Position numbers and translations under genes: made by a program
Shown here: positions 18,934 to 29,492 of the stretch, piece by piece
Layout of the letters: each line of letters opens with the position of its first letter
Position numbering within the stretch: the stretch's first letter is position 1
Assembly: GCA_944321335.1 (NCBI GenBank)
Contig: CALUKX010000002.1
Location: 110,161 to 174,160 of the forward strand
DNA length: 64,000 nt
Direction of reading: 5' to 3'
DNA from: an uncultured Phocaeicola sp.
Lineage (GTDB): Bacteria; Bacteroidota; Bacteroidia; Bacteroidales; Bacteroidaceae
The notes under the pieces: model-generated
Told to the model about the DNA's origin: nothing
The model's input: only the letters and a program-made list of their open reading frames with translations
The model's database searches: none

Positions 18934-19343
18934 TGTTTTTTATTTTTCTGTAATTTCAGTTTCGCTTCAAATCGAAGGAAAAATTGGGTTTCAAAAATCA
19001 GGAACGCAAAGAAGAAGAATACGAAGGTGAGCATGAATACCACAATCTCGTGTCCTACCAGAAATCCGTAGGCAGCAATGAAAAGTACGCTTGCCACGAA
19101 TTTCACTACTTTGCAGATCATGTAACAGATCACCAGTTTGTCGGGTCCCATACGGTAGTAGAACGAAAACAAGCCTATGTAGAATAAACCTATCAGATAA
19201 AAGAATATCGGTATCGACGGGAACCACAGGAAATACCTGTCGGGTATGAAAAGGTGAAACACTATGGCCACCAGAGCCGTCAACACGATGCCCACTACAG
19301 TGAGCTGCTTGATAAACTTTTTTCTAATGGTTAACAAAAACAT
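18930..19343 (-). CDS. Membrane protein in the AtpI position of the ATP synthase operon
   Basis: A 137-residue protein from the ATG at 19343. It has four hydrophobic segments and ends in a basic tail (EAKLKLQKNKKQ). It lies between atpC and atpB with a 4-bp overlap into atpB, where a poorly conserved membrane protein is usual in Bacteroidetes and where AtpI sits in other phyla. By analogy it may help assemble the c-ring or bring in magnesium; this is inference. A longer frame starts at 19430 inside atpC, but the added residues are basic and AT-biased and lack a ribosome site, so the inner start is preferred. Confidence 0.8.
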   Translation of the reverse strand: MFLLTIRKKFIKQLTVVGIVLTALVAIVFHLFIPDRYFLWFPSIPIFFYLIGLFYIGLFSFYYRMGPDKLVICYMICKVVKFVASVLFIAAYGFLVGHEIVVFMLTFVFFFFAFLIFETQFFLRFEAKLKLQKNKKQ

Positions 19344-19416
19344 AGTATCATACAGTTTTTTGATTCGAAAAACTGCAAAAAACTTCTTAAGGTTCAACTT
19401 CCGTACACTACTTTTC

Positions 19417-19662
19417 TCAAAGCTCTGCACAGACCGAAATCTGGTTATTGTTCACTTCGGCGAATCCTCCCTGGATTTCCAAAGTGGTTTCTTCTTTTCC
19501 TGTTTTGTATCTCACTGTTCCTGCCACGAGCGACGAAATGATGGGTGCGTGGTTCACGAGTATCTGGAATTGGCCCAGCTCGCCCGGAAGCGTCACTTCA
19601 TCCACTTTTCCGTCGAACACCATGCGTTCGGGTGAAACGATAACTAAATGCAATTCTTTCAT
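19417..19662 (-). CDS. atpC: ATP synthase F1 subunit epsilon, short form
   Basis: An 81-residue protein holding only the N-terminal beta-sandwich (LHLVIVSPERMVFDGKVDEV, then GELGQFQILVNHAPIISSL). The C-terminal helical domain that inhibits hydrolysis in E. coli and Bacillus is missing, which is normal for Bacteroidales. Epsilon-type self-inhibition by that arm is therefore not expected. It lies 12 bp after atpD. Confidence 0.95.
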   Translation of the reverse strand: MKELHLVIVSPERMVFDGKVDEVTLPGELGQFQILVNHAPIISSLVAGTVRYKTGKEETTLEIQGGFAEVNNNQISVCAEL

Positions 19663-19674
19663 AATCCGTTGAAT

Positions 19675-21562
<1,888 letters not shown>

Positions 21563-21973
21563 TTATCCCATGATGGTGGCTACCATCCGGCGAGGTCCTC
21601 CATAATCACGGAACTCGCAGAGGTAGATGCCTTGCCAGGTTCCCAGATTGAGTCTTCCTCCGGTTATGGGAATGGTGATCGATACGCCTGTAAGCGATGA
21701 TTTTGCATGGCTTGGCATATCGTCGGCTCCTTCATCGGTATGCTGGTAATAGGGTTCGTTTTCCTTCACCAGGCGGTTGTATATCTGTTCCATATCGCAC
21801 CGCACGCTCGGATCGTAGTTTTCGTTGATGCTCAGCGCACAGCTCGTATGTTTGATGAAGAGGTTCAGCAAGCCTTTTTCGGGCAATTCCGGAAGGTGTG
21901 CCGTCACTTCTCCCGTTATCAGATGAAAACCTCTCAGACGAGGTTTTAATGTAAATTCCACTTGTTCTACCAT
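21563..21973 (-). CDS. YjbQ/UPF0047 family protein
   Basis: A 136-residue protein of the typical YjbQ length. The signature HTSCALSINENYDPSVRCDM (about residues 43-62) and the C-terminal GTWQGIYLCEFRDYGGPRR are intact. Some relatives have weak thiamine phosphate synthase activity; the native role is not settled. It is a single gene between the ATP synthase promoter and the decapitated lipoprotein gene. Confidence 0.92.
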   Translation of the reverse strand: MVEQVEFTLKPRLRGFHLITGEVTAHLPELPEKGLLNLFIKHTSCALSINENYDPSVRCDMEQIYNRLVKENEPYYQHTDEGADDMPSHAKSSLTGVSITIPITGGRLNLGTWQGIYLCEFRDYGGPRRMVATIMG

Positions 21974-22067
21974 AGTTGTCCGATGTTATTGGATAGGTTA
22001 TACCCACAAATTTAACCATATTCCTCAAGAAAAGGAATCAGAACCGATTAAAAATCAACAGTAAAGC

Positions 22068-22107
22068 AAAAAAAATCGGGTAAACCGTTTTGCCGGCCTA
22101 CCCGATT
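22068..22107 (-). terminator. Terminator of the decapitated lipoprotein gene
   Basis: Minus strand AATCGGGTA (22099-22107) pairs with TACCCGATT (22074-22082) and is followed by a run of T. Confidence 0.85.
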
Positions 22108-22131
22108 CTCTTTTATTTGAATAACTGATTT

Positions 22132-23181
22132 TTATTTGATCATACGTGCATATCTTGCACCCCAAGGATTATTTGCTTTCTTCACGCCTGCCTTGCGCAA
22201 TGCGATATTTTCCTTGATGGTCTTGTTGGCGAAGAAACCCGGATCAGAGTCCGGCAATTCGATCTTTGCCAATGTACCGGTATATTCCATCGAACCGCCT
22301 TCTACGATTGTTGTCCAATCGCTTGCCATCTGTCTGAAGTTATCGAGCTTGAAGGTATATACACCGTCAACTTCTGTAATTTCGGCAGCAGCTGTATTTT
22401 CCCAGTCGGCCATCCATACATTACCCATATAAGGGTAGTCGGCAGGAACATATTCGTTCAAGTCGCACAAGCCCCAAGAAGGAAGCACATTATATTCCAT
22501 GCCGAACGGAACTGAACCTACAGGAATATTTTCATCGGCAGTCCACAACTGGAATGTTGTATAGTAATCACCTTCCTTAAAACCTTCACCAGTACTCAAT
22601 GCGTTCGGATCTACACTTTCACTACACAGATAGATTATCATCTGATAAACTCCGGCATCCCATGAAGCAACAGTATAGTAAGCTTTGGCCAAATCCCAAG
22701 AACTACCGTCACCACCTTTATAAACTCCTACACCGCTGGTTTCACCGATTACACCGCCACCGTTGTTGTCGCCACTGTTATCATCGCTTGAAATGGTTCC
22801 GTGGTAATACAGGTCACCGATAGCCTGAGTCATGAATGTAAGACCGTCGTATACGACTACATTCTTCATAGAAATAGTGTAGGTGCCTTCAGCATCAACT
22901 TCGATAGTAGCGGGACTGTTGGTTTCTACCGAACTCCAGTCGACACCCCATTCAGGAGTTTCTGCACTCTTGTAGTAGATCAGCATACGCCATCCTTCAG
23001 TAGTAAAGTCGGTTACGAAAGGAACTTCACCTGTCGGGATTGTTTCACCCTTTGTATTCAGAGTAAGAGTAAGTGCACCACCGTTTTCAGCATTGAAAGT
23101 AATGGTTGTGTAGTAAGTGCCTTCGCCGTCGAATGCATCGTCATAGTAAACGGAAGCTGCAGTCAGCTTACCATGCGCACG
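22132..23181 (-). pseudogene. Two-domain secreted protein gene missing its 5' end
   Basis: The frame is open from the terminator of the neighbouring permease (about 23181) to the stop at 22132, coding about 347 residues, but has no usable start. The first readable residues (HGKLTAASVYYDD) are mid-domain, and no signal peptide exists. An ATG at 22986 gives 284 residues but would cut the first domain in two. The product has two related beta-rich halves: YYTTITFNAENGG with PTGEVPF and DLYYHGTI, then YYTTFQLWTADENIPVGSVPF and SMEYTGTL, joined by an Asp/Asn/Gly linker near 22750. The family is not identified; it resembles secreted calycin-like or SusE-like surface proteins in style only. The break lies exactly at the hairpin, suggesting a deletion. 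Confidence 0.65.
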
Positions 23182-23223
23182 AAAAAAGCGGCTAAACGGA
23201 TTTATTTTTTCCGCTTAGCCGCC
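23182..23223 (-). terminator. Terminator of the nucleoside transporter-to-permease run
   Basis: On the minus strand a stem of 12-13 bp (23211-23223 with 23188-23199/200, one G-T wobble) with an A-rich loop is followed by six T (23182-23187). Confidence 0.88.
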
Positions 23224-23242
23224 TTGACTCTCTTTCCTGATA

Positions 23243-24430
23243 TCATTTCCTCAACCAGATAGCATTGATTTTCCGCCGGATAATCACGATATTGAGCAGC
23301 GATACCACCACGAAGATGATGAAACCTACCGCCAAAGCCGGCAGTATAGTAGCCGCTCCCGCATCGGGATAAAGTCCTGTAAGTATCTCCATATACGAAC
23401 CTCTGGCAAGGATTACCGCTCCGATTCCCAGACCGAACACCAACAGATTCAACACAATGGTGAGCAGCTGATACGGACGTGCCACACGTGCCGGACTGTA
23501 GCCTATCAGGAGCAGGTTCTCCAGCTTGGTGGTGTTTTTCTGCAGCAGCAGGTAGATGCTCAGCATGAGGATATAGAACGACAGGATGCTGATGAGCAGA
23601 CCTACCGAAATGACGATACCGGTCACGACTTTCAGGAACCAGGTGGTCTTTCCTGCATCCAGCTGGTCGCCTTCGGTTTCATAGCCCCGTTCCTTGAAGT
23701 ATTTGGCTATACGGTCGTCGGTCGGATTGTTTACTTCCACAATCAGCCGTGAGGGTTTCACCTCCTCTCCCGTTCCGTATTGCGCATTGGCCCATTCGAT
23801 GAACGATTCGGGCACCAGAATGGTATTCAGACGGTTCGAAAAGCCTACGATATTGCCTTTCATCATCTTCATCTGTCCGTTGCCCATGATGCGGATATCA
23901 AGGTTTACCATGCCCATCACCCCTTCCGAAAGTTGCGGAAGATTCCGGCTCTGCGCGAAACCGAAATTGTACAGGTTCAGGTAATTACGGGGAATGATGA
24001 TGGGGATCACGTCCTGCGACGGATCGAAGTGCCACCGGTCGAGCTTCACATCCACATAAGCATCGGGTACCGATTCGAAGAACATATCGGTCGACATGCG
24101 TACACCTTGCATACCCATCCCGGCATATACCTTGAAACGGGTAGGCAGAAAACGGCCGACACTCTTGGTAAACGGTTGCCGTTCGATGTCGGCAATGTCT
24201 GCATCCGAAAAGGAGGTACTTTTACCCACAAACGTACCGATGGTACTTACACGCTTGCTTACAATCACGAAGTCTTTCTTGATGAAACTGTCGCCTTGCG
24301 TAAATACCGGTATCACGTCGCGGTAGAACTGTACGCTCAGCAGTACGATTACCATACCGCAGAGATTGGCGAAAAAGAAACCGGCCAGTTGCGGCACACT
24401 GATATGTTGTCTTAGTAATTTCCAGATCAT
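23243..24430 (-). CDS. FtsX-like ABC transporter permease
   Basis: A 395-residue permease. It has an N-terminal membrane helix (about 18-38), a large extracytoplasmic domain (about 45-260), then three helices (about 268-300, 320-345, 358-385), which is the MacB/FtsX/LolC layout. It pairs with the ATPase just upstream (12-bp gap). Such type VII ABC systems move lipoproteins or signal across the envelope instead of importing solutes. The substrate cannot be read from the sequence. Confidence 0.88.
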   Translation of the reverse strand: MIWKLLRQHISVPQLAGFFFANLCGMVIVLLSVQFYRDVIPVFTQGDSFIKKDFVIVSKRVSTIGTFVGKSTSFSDADIADIERQPFTKSVGRFLPTRFKVYAGMGMQGVRMSTDMFFESVPDAYVDVKLDRWHFDPSQDVIPIIIPRNYLNLYNFGFAQSRNLPQLSEGVMGMVNLDIRIMGNGQMKMMKGNIVGFSNRLNTILVPESFIEWANAQYGTGEEVKPSRLIVEVNNPTDDRIAKYFKERGYETEGDQLDAGKTTWFLKVVTGIVISVGLLISILSFYILMLSIYLLLQKNTTKLENLLLIGYSPARVARPYQLLTIVLNLLVFGLGIGAVILARGSYMEILTGLYPDAGAATILPALAVGFIIFVVVSLLNIVIIRRKINAIWLRK

Positions 24431-24442
24431 ACCTTATTTATA

Positions 24443-25087
24443 TTATAGCTTCAACACCCTATCGTAATCCAGTTCCAGATGCTTTCCGATAGAAGTTACG
24501 ATAATTCCGGCTCCCTGTTTCCTTGCTTCTTCCTGCAGGATTTCCGACATCACCCGTCCGTTTCCGTCATCCAGGTGACTGATGGGTTCGTCGAGGAAGA
24601 TGAAGTCGAAAGGTTGGCAGAGTGCCCGGATGAAGGCCACACGCTGCTGTTGGCCGAACGACATCCGTCCGATCTTCTGGTCCCACTTGTCGGCTATGCC
24701 CAACCGTTCGAACCATTCCCGCACCTGCTTCTTGTCGCTGTGTCCGGTCAGTTGGTTCTTGATGCGTATGTTCTCCCAGGCCGTCAGTTCGCTGAACAGA
24801 CGAAGCTCCTGGAAAAGCATGCTCAGCGACTGCTTTCTCAGCTCCACCCAACGCCGTACCGGATAGCTGCGCACATTCTCTCCGTCGAAACAGATGATGC
24901 CCTGATAATCCTTCCGGTATCCGTAGATAAAGCTGCAAAGAGAAGACTTGCCCGTGCCCGAAGCGGCTTCCACCAGATAAGTCTTCCCTTTTTCAAAAGC
25001 TACCTCCCTGTGCCACACATCGGAGGTTATGGTATCCCTGCCGGCAAATACTTCCGGCAGGGTTTGTTTCATTTCAATCGTATTCAC
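24443..25087 (-). CDS. ABC transporter ATP-binding protein (LolD/FtsE type)
   Basis: A 214-residue ATPase. Walker A is AASGTGKSS (about 38-46), the Q-loop region is SMLFQELRLF, the signature is MSFGQQQRVAF (a variant of LSGGQ, residues about 142-152), and Walker B is FDFIFLDEPISHLDD. The signature has Phe in place of the second Gly-preceding residue, an unusual but tolerated form. It is coupled to the FtsX-like permease and follows the DUF4836 gene. Confidence 0.92.
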   Translation of the reverse strand: MNTIEMKQTLPEVFAGRDTITSDVWHREVAFEKGKTYLVEAASGTGKSSLCSFIYGYRKDYQGIICFDGENVRSYPVRRWVELRKQSLSMLFQELRLFSELTAWENIRIKNQLTGHSDKKQVREWFERLGIADKWDQKIGRMSFGQQQRVAFIRALCQPFDFIFLDEPISHLDDGNGRVMSEILQEEARKQGAGIIVTSIGKHLELDYDRVLKL

Positions 25088-25133
25088 TTGCCTATCGATT
25101 ATTATTCTAAAGTTTCGTAAGTCGGAACCGAAA

Positions 25134-26636
25134 TTATTTTACCATTTCAAGGAACTGTTCCAACACGTTCTTGTCCTTGTCGACCATTGCGAATTCCACT
25201 GTCGCATGCTCCAGGTCAGAGGCAAAGATCCGGTAGCCTTCCACACCCGATACAGTAGCGAAGTACTCCATCTTCTCCTGGTTTCCTCTCATTTCGGTAG
25301 CAAGCTGTCTGATGAGCTGGTTCAAGTCGCAATTGAAGAAGAAGATCTTCTTGTCCACATCATCCGCCCACGATACACTCTTCAAGCTCTTGTCGGCAGC
25401 CGGTTCCTGCAACATGTTCGGATCGGAGCTTATATAGAAACGGTTGTCGTCAATACCGAACCATACACTCAGGCCTTGCATTCTGAAACAGTAGGCGTTC
25501 TTTCCGGTACTCTCCAGTACCATCTGTCCGTTTGTCATCCGAAGCATCGATTTCATATCTTCGAAAGTTGCCATGAAGTCGGTATTGTTTACATCGGCAT
25601 AGGCGAGATAGGCTGCATTGTACGGATTCATACCCACCGCAACCGTTCCGTCGATGGATGAGATGATAGCTTTCAGGTCGACCGGAAGCATCGAGCTTCC
25701 CAGCTGCTGGCTGAGTGTCGGATTGGCCATCATCGCCTTATACAGTTCTTCGCCATTCACATTCATAGCCATGAAGAACTGTCCGCATATCGACGGGAAG
25801 AGTTCCAGAATCGAATCGTCCATCTTCGAGAAGATCTTTTCGTTCTGCTTCATCAGCTCCTTCATCTTCTTGTTTTCTGTCAGGCTTTCGACATCCATCA
25901 CTACCTTTCCTTTCTCGAAACTGATTTCACCCAGCATCTTGATATCCTTGAGCTGAACACCTGCAGGCAAGTTCAATGTGGCCAAAGCCGAATATTGTGC
26001 AGGCAAAACATCCATATTGCCCACTACGGCCATTTCACCATCAGCGTCTTGCAGCTTGCCGAAAAGGTCGTTGCTTACAAACGATGCATCCTTGTCCTGA
26101 CGGAGCAAACGTGATGCTGTCGTTCCCAATTCTCGCGGATCGGCTCCGGTCATCGGATACGAAAGCAACAGCAACGCATCGCCGTTGTAAGCTGCCAGCA
26201 TACCGCCCAATACAGTCGACTTGCATCCGTCGGCTTCCTTTACGGCGTCACATACCTGCTGTTCGTTCAACGCCTTGAAGAAGTCATCCATCTTGCCTTC
26301 ATCGGCCAGGCGGAAAAGGATACCTGCCATGTTACATCCCGGTTCCAGGAAGAGGTAAGTCTTGCTCGCGAAATCGATACCGCTTTCCTTCGGGTCTTCC
26401 ACTATCTTATCTATCAATTTTCCGGCTCCTTGCATACCGCTTTTCAGCGCTTCGTTTATTTTCGCTTTGACGGTTTCGTTCTTTGCCAGTCCGGCTTTAT
26501 CCGCCAGTTTCTGGAAATCGACCGATGCCACTACTGCCGCATCACCCGGCAAAGCGTTTTCATACTTGCTGCCGCTGCACGATGCCATGAATACCACGGC
26601 CACAGCCAGACAGATAGACCAAACATAACGTTTCAT
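25134..26636 (-). CDS. DUF4836 family lipoprotein
   Basis: A 500-residue protein with a lipoprotein signal (lipobox MASC, Cys about 20) and the DUF4836 opening (ENALPGDAAVVASVDFQKLADKAG). The body alternates alpha/beta units with many DxD and NMDVLPAQYSAL-type motifs. DUF4836 proteins are restricted to Bacteroidetes and have no known activity. It lies between rsmE (13-bp gap) and the ABC ATPase, in the same run of genes. Confidence 0.88.
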   Translation of the reverse strand: MKRYVWSICLAVAVVFMASCSGSKYENALPGDAAVVASVDFQKLADKAGLAKNETVKAKINEALKSGMQGAGKLIDKIVEDPKESGIDFASKTYLFLEPGCNMAGILFRLADEGKMDDFFKALNEQQVCDAVKEADGCKSTVLGGMLAAYNGDALLLLSYPMTGADPRELGTTASRLLRQDKDASFVSNDLFGKLQDADGEMAVVGNMDVLPAQYSALATLNLPAGVQLKDIKMLGEISFEKGKVVMDVESLTENKKMKELMKQNEKIFSKMDDSILELFPSICGQFFMAMNVNGEELYKAMMANPTLSQQLGSSMLPVDLKAIISSIDGTVAVGMNPYNAAYLAYADVNNTDFMATFEDMKSMLRMTNGQMVLESTGKNAYCFRMQGLSVWFGIDDNRFYISSDPNMLQEPAADKSLKSVSWADDVDKKIFFFNCDLNQLIRQLATEMRGNQEKMEYFATVSGVEGYRIFASDLEHATVEFAMVDKDKNVLEQFLEMVK

Positions 26637-26649
26637 AAATCACTATTAT

Positions 26650-27348
26650 TTAAGAATTTAACAAATTCATAATGTGTACCGCCACCAAGGCAGCCGTCTC
26701 GGTACGCAGACGCGACTTTCCCAGACTGATGGGCTGGAATCCCAATGCTTCGGCCTTCTCCACTTCCTCACGGCTGAAGTCGCCTTCCGGTCCGATCAGT
26801 ACCAGTGCATCTTCGCCGGGCTTGAGCACGTCCTTCAGCAACGGCTTCTCCCCCTCATAACAATGGGCGATGAATTTCTGTCCCGTAAACTCACGTTGGA
26901 GGAAACGGTTGAAATCGGTCATTTCGTTGACGATGGGCTTACGCGCCTTGAGCGACTGCTTGACGGCCGATACCACGATCTTCTCCACCCGTTCGGTCTT
27001 GATGACCTTGCGCTCCGAATAGCGGCAGTTGAGGAAACTCAATTCATCGAAGCCTATCTCGGTAGCTTTTTCGGCGAACCATTCGATGCGGTCCATGTTC
27101 TTGGTGGGAGCCATTGCCAGATGCAGATGCCCTTTCCAGAAAGGTTCCTGAGTGATGGTTTCCGTTACCTTCACCTGACAGCGTTTGCCTGTCGCCGCAC
27201 TGATAACGGCCTTGTAGAAACAGCCTTTACCGTCGGTCAGCATCACCTCGTCGCCTACGCCTAAGCGGAGCACACGAAGCGCATGTCCGGCTTCCTCTTC
27301 AGGCAATTCCGGATTCACGGCAATATCGGGAGTATAGAATACATGCAT
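26650..27348 (-). CDS. rsmE: 16S rRNA (uracil-1498-N3)-methyltransferase
   Basis: A 232-residue SPOUT methyltransferase. The N-terminal PUA-like part is HALRVLRLGVGDEVMLTDG (about 22-40). The SAM-binding trefoil knot is at the C-terminus (LVLIGPEGDFSREEVEKAE, then ISLGKSRLRTETAAL). It methylates U1498 of 16S rRNA in the assembled 30S subunit. It lies 3 bp downstream of the bifunctional nuclease gene. Confidence 0.95.
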   Translation of the reverse strand: MHVFYTPDIAVNPELPEEEAGHALRVLRLGVGDEVMLTDGKGCFYKAVISAATGKRCQVKVTETITQEPFWKGHLHLAMAPTKNMDRIEWFAEKATEIGFDELSFLNCRYSERKVIKTERVEKIVVSAVKQSLKARKPIVNEMTDFNRFLQREFTGQKFIAHCYEGEKPLLKDVLKPGEDALVLIGPEGDFSREEVEKAEALGFQPISLGKSRLRTETAALVAVHIMNLLNS

Positions 27349-27351
27349 AGG

Positions 27352-27945
27352 TTATTCGTTCGATATGTCCATAAAAGGTTGGTTCTCCGACTTTTCACGG
27401 CGTCGGATTTCATCGCGGATTTCACAGGCACGTTCATAGTCCTCGCGTCTGATGGCTTCATCCATCGCCCTCCGTAAGGTCGGTATATCAACGGAATTCA
27501 TGCTCATCGTATACTGCGATCCGTCGTCGGAGATATTCCGGAGATGTTCGCGTTCCAGCAGATCCTCAAGTACATACAAAGGGAAACCGCCTCTCATCGA
27601 CAACGAAATGACATCCGAAGTGCGTGAATCGACGAAATACTCTTCGCCGTTCGGCTTACGGACATACAGGTATGAATAATAGATGCCGTCTTTCATGTGA
27701 TAAATCACGGCCTTAAAGGGTGTAAGACCTCCTTGTTTCATTACATCCAACATCAGGTCGTGAGTAAACGGGCGTGGGGGATGATACTCCACCATCGCCA
27801 TCTTTATGGCCTGGGCCTCCAGCGTTCCGATAATCAGAGCCAGTTTGCGGAGCCTTCCGCCCACTTCTTCCAATACCAACGCATAGGCTGTCGACGGTTT
27901 CAGAACAGCCGACATATCAAGAACTTTCATTCTAACTTCGTTCAT
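27352..27945 (-). CDS. Bifunctional nuclease family protein (DUF151)
   Basis: A 197-residue protein. The DUF151 domain covers residues about 5-135 (LALIIGTLEAQAIKM, RPFTHDLMLDVM, YFVDSRTSDVISLSMR), followed by a UVR-like C-terminal motif (EDYERACEIRDEIRRREKS, about 170-188). The plant homologue has both RNase and DNase activity; bacterial roles are uncertain. A strong Shine-Dalgarno (GAAAGGAG) precedes the ATG. It is 66 bp downstream of the nucleoside transporter. Confidence 0.9.
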   Translation of the reverse strand: MNEVRMKVLDMSAVLKPSTAYALVLEEVGGRLRKLALIIGTLEAQAIKMAMVEYHPPRPFTHDLMLDVMKQGGLTPFKAVIYHMKDGIYYSYLYVRKPNGEEYFVDSRTSDVISLSMRGGFPLYVLEDLLEREHLRNISDDGSQYTMSMNSVDIPTLRRAMDEAIRREDYERACEIRDEIRRREKSENQPFMDISNE

Positions 27946-28011
27946 AGAGTACTCCTTTCATTTTTTAAATCCCTCACCTACCTAAAAACTTCATAACCAA
28001 AGTATCGTTTC

Positions 28012-29280
28012 CTACCCCTCCGTTCCGCGTACATGCTTGTACTTGAATACGAGGGCAAATACAATAGCTACAACCAATGCATAAGCCGCAAAGATAAACC
28101 AGGCCTGTGTCCAGCCGGTTATCTGCGGTTCCGTACTGTTGAAATCGACAAACTGGTTCACCACCCATTGGGCGCTCAGCGTACCGATGGTAGCTCCGAG
28201 TCCGTTGGTCATGATGATGAACAGTCCCTGTGCGCTCGAACGCACGGAGATGTCGGTTTCCTTATCTACAAACAGTGAGCCCGACACGTTGAAGAAGTCG
28301 AACGCTACACCGTAAACGATCATCGAAAGTATGAACAGCCATACACCGCTGCCCGGATTGCCGAGTCCGAAGAAGGCGAAGCGCAACACCCAGGCTATCA
28401 TGGCGATGAGCATTACACGCTTGATACCGAAACGGCTCAGGAAGAACGGGATGAGCAGGATACAGCAGGTTTCGCTCACCTGTGAGAGCGATATCAGCAT
28501 GTTGGCGTGTTCCACCCCGAAGGTATTGGCGTATTCGGGTATCGCCTCGAAGCTGGTGATGAACGGATTGGCGAATCCGTTGGTTATCTGGAGCGATACG
28601 CCCAGCAGCATCGAGAAGATGAAGAACAGGGCCATCTTGCGTTGCTTGAACAGCAGGAAGGCGCGCAAGCCCAATGCTTCCACCAATGTCTTCTTTCCGG
28701 CGTCGCCTTTGCTGGTCGGACAGTTAGGCAGGGTATTGGCGTAGATGGCCAATATCACTCCCCACGCCGCACAGGCGAAGAACTGGTTGTAGTTCGACTG
28801 GAATCCCAGCAGGTCGACCATCCACATGGAGCAGATGAAGCCGATGGTCCCGCAGGTTCGGATGGGCGGAAAGGCTTTGATGGTATCGAATCCGCGCTGT
28901 TCCAGAGCCGTATAGGCAACCGAGTTCGACAAGGCCAGCGTAGGCATATAGAACGCCACACTCAACGAATAGAACGTGAACAATATCGGGAACGAGATAT
29001 TCTCTCCGGCTTGCATACCGTAATATCCGGCACAACCCATAAAGATGGCTGCCAACAGATGACTCAGTCCCAGCAAACGTTGGGCAGGAATCCACCGGTC
29101 GGCTATAATACCCAGTATGGCAGGCATAAACAGCGATACGATACCTTGCATGGCGTAGAATATACCGATATGGCTTCCCAGTCCGATATTTGCCAGATAA
29201 GTCCCCATCGAAGTCAGATAGGCTCCCCACACGGCAAACTGCAGGAAGTTCATGATAATCAGTCGTCCTTTAATGTTCAT
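28012..29280 (-). CDS. Nucleoside permease, MFS (NupG/XapB type)
   Basis: A 422-residue, 12-helix major facilitator protein from the ATG at 29280 (MNIKGRLIIMNFLQFAVWGAYL), the usual N-terminus of the nucleoside:proton symporter family. A longer frame to 29316 adds twelve polar residues and is not preferred. Other landmarks are the GIIADRW loop between helices 2 and 3 and FFNVSGSLFVDKE in the second half. It should import nucleosides across the inner membrane. It heads the six-gene run down to the terminator at 23182. Confidence 0.88.
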   Translation of the reverse strand: MNIKGRLIIMNFLQFAVWGAYLTSMGTYLANIGLGSHIGIFYAMQGIVSLFMPAILGIIADRWIPAQRLLGLSHLLAAIFMGCAGYYGMQAGENISFPILFTFYSLSVAFYMPTLALSNSVAYTALEQRGFDTIKAFPPIRTCGTIGFICSMWMVDLLGFQSNYNQFFACAAWGVILAIYANTLPNCPTSKGDAGKKTLVEALGLRAFLLFKQRKMALFFIFSMLLGVSLQITNGFANPFITSFEAIPEYANTFGVEHANMLISLSQVSETCCILLIPFFLSRFGIKRVMLIAMIAWVLRFAFFGLGNPGSGVWLFILSMIVYGVAFDFFNVSGSLFVDKETDISVRSSAQGLFIIMTNGLGATIGTLSAQWVVNQFVDFNSTEPQITGWTQAWFIFAAYALVVAIVFALVFKYKHVRGTEG

Positions 29281-29430
29281 AGGTTCTGTCTGTTCTTTTT
29301 TATATAAGTTCCGCAAGTATACAAAAGTTCAGGAGTCAAAGAAGTTATATCATCCCGCTTGTGAAACTCCGATTATTTAAAAACAAATATAGTAAACTTT
29401 CCAAAAAGCAAAGCATATTTTTAAAGAAAA

Positions 29431-29462
29431 TAAAAAAGGTGGCCCCCGAAAGAGCCACCCCC
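29431..29462 (-). terminator. Terminator of the repeat-rich secreted protein gene
   Basis: Minus strand GGTGGC (29454-29459) pairs with GCCACC (29438-29443) and is followed by TTTTTT. Confidence 0.85.
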
Positions 29463-29492
29463 ACTTGTCATTTCATACAAGTCCTATCATTG

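Noticed and set aside
19344-19430. Longer N-terminus for the AtpI-position protein
   Set aside because: It starts within atpC and adds a basic stretch without a ribosome site; the ATG at 19343 gives a normal membrane protein.
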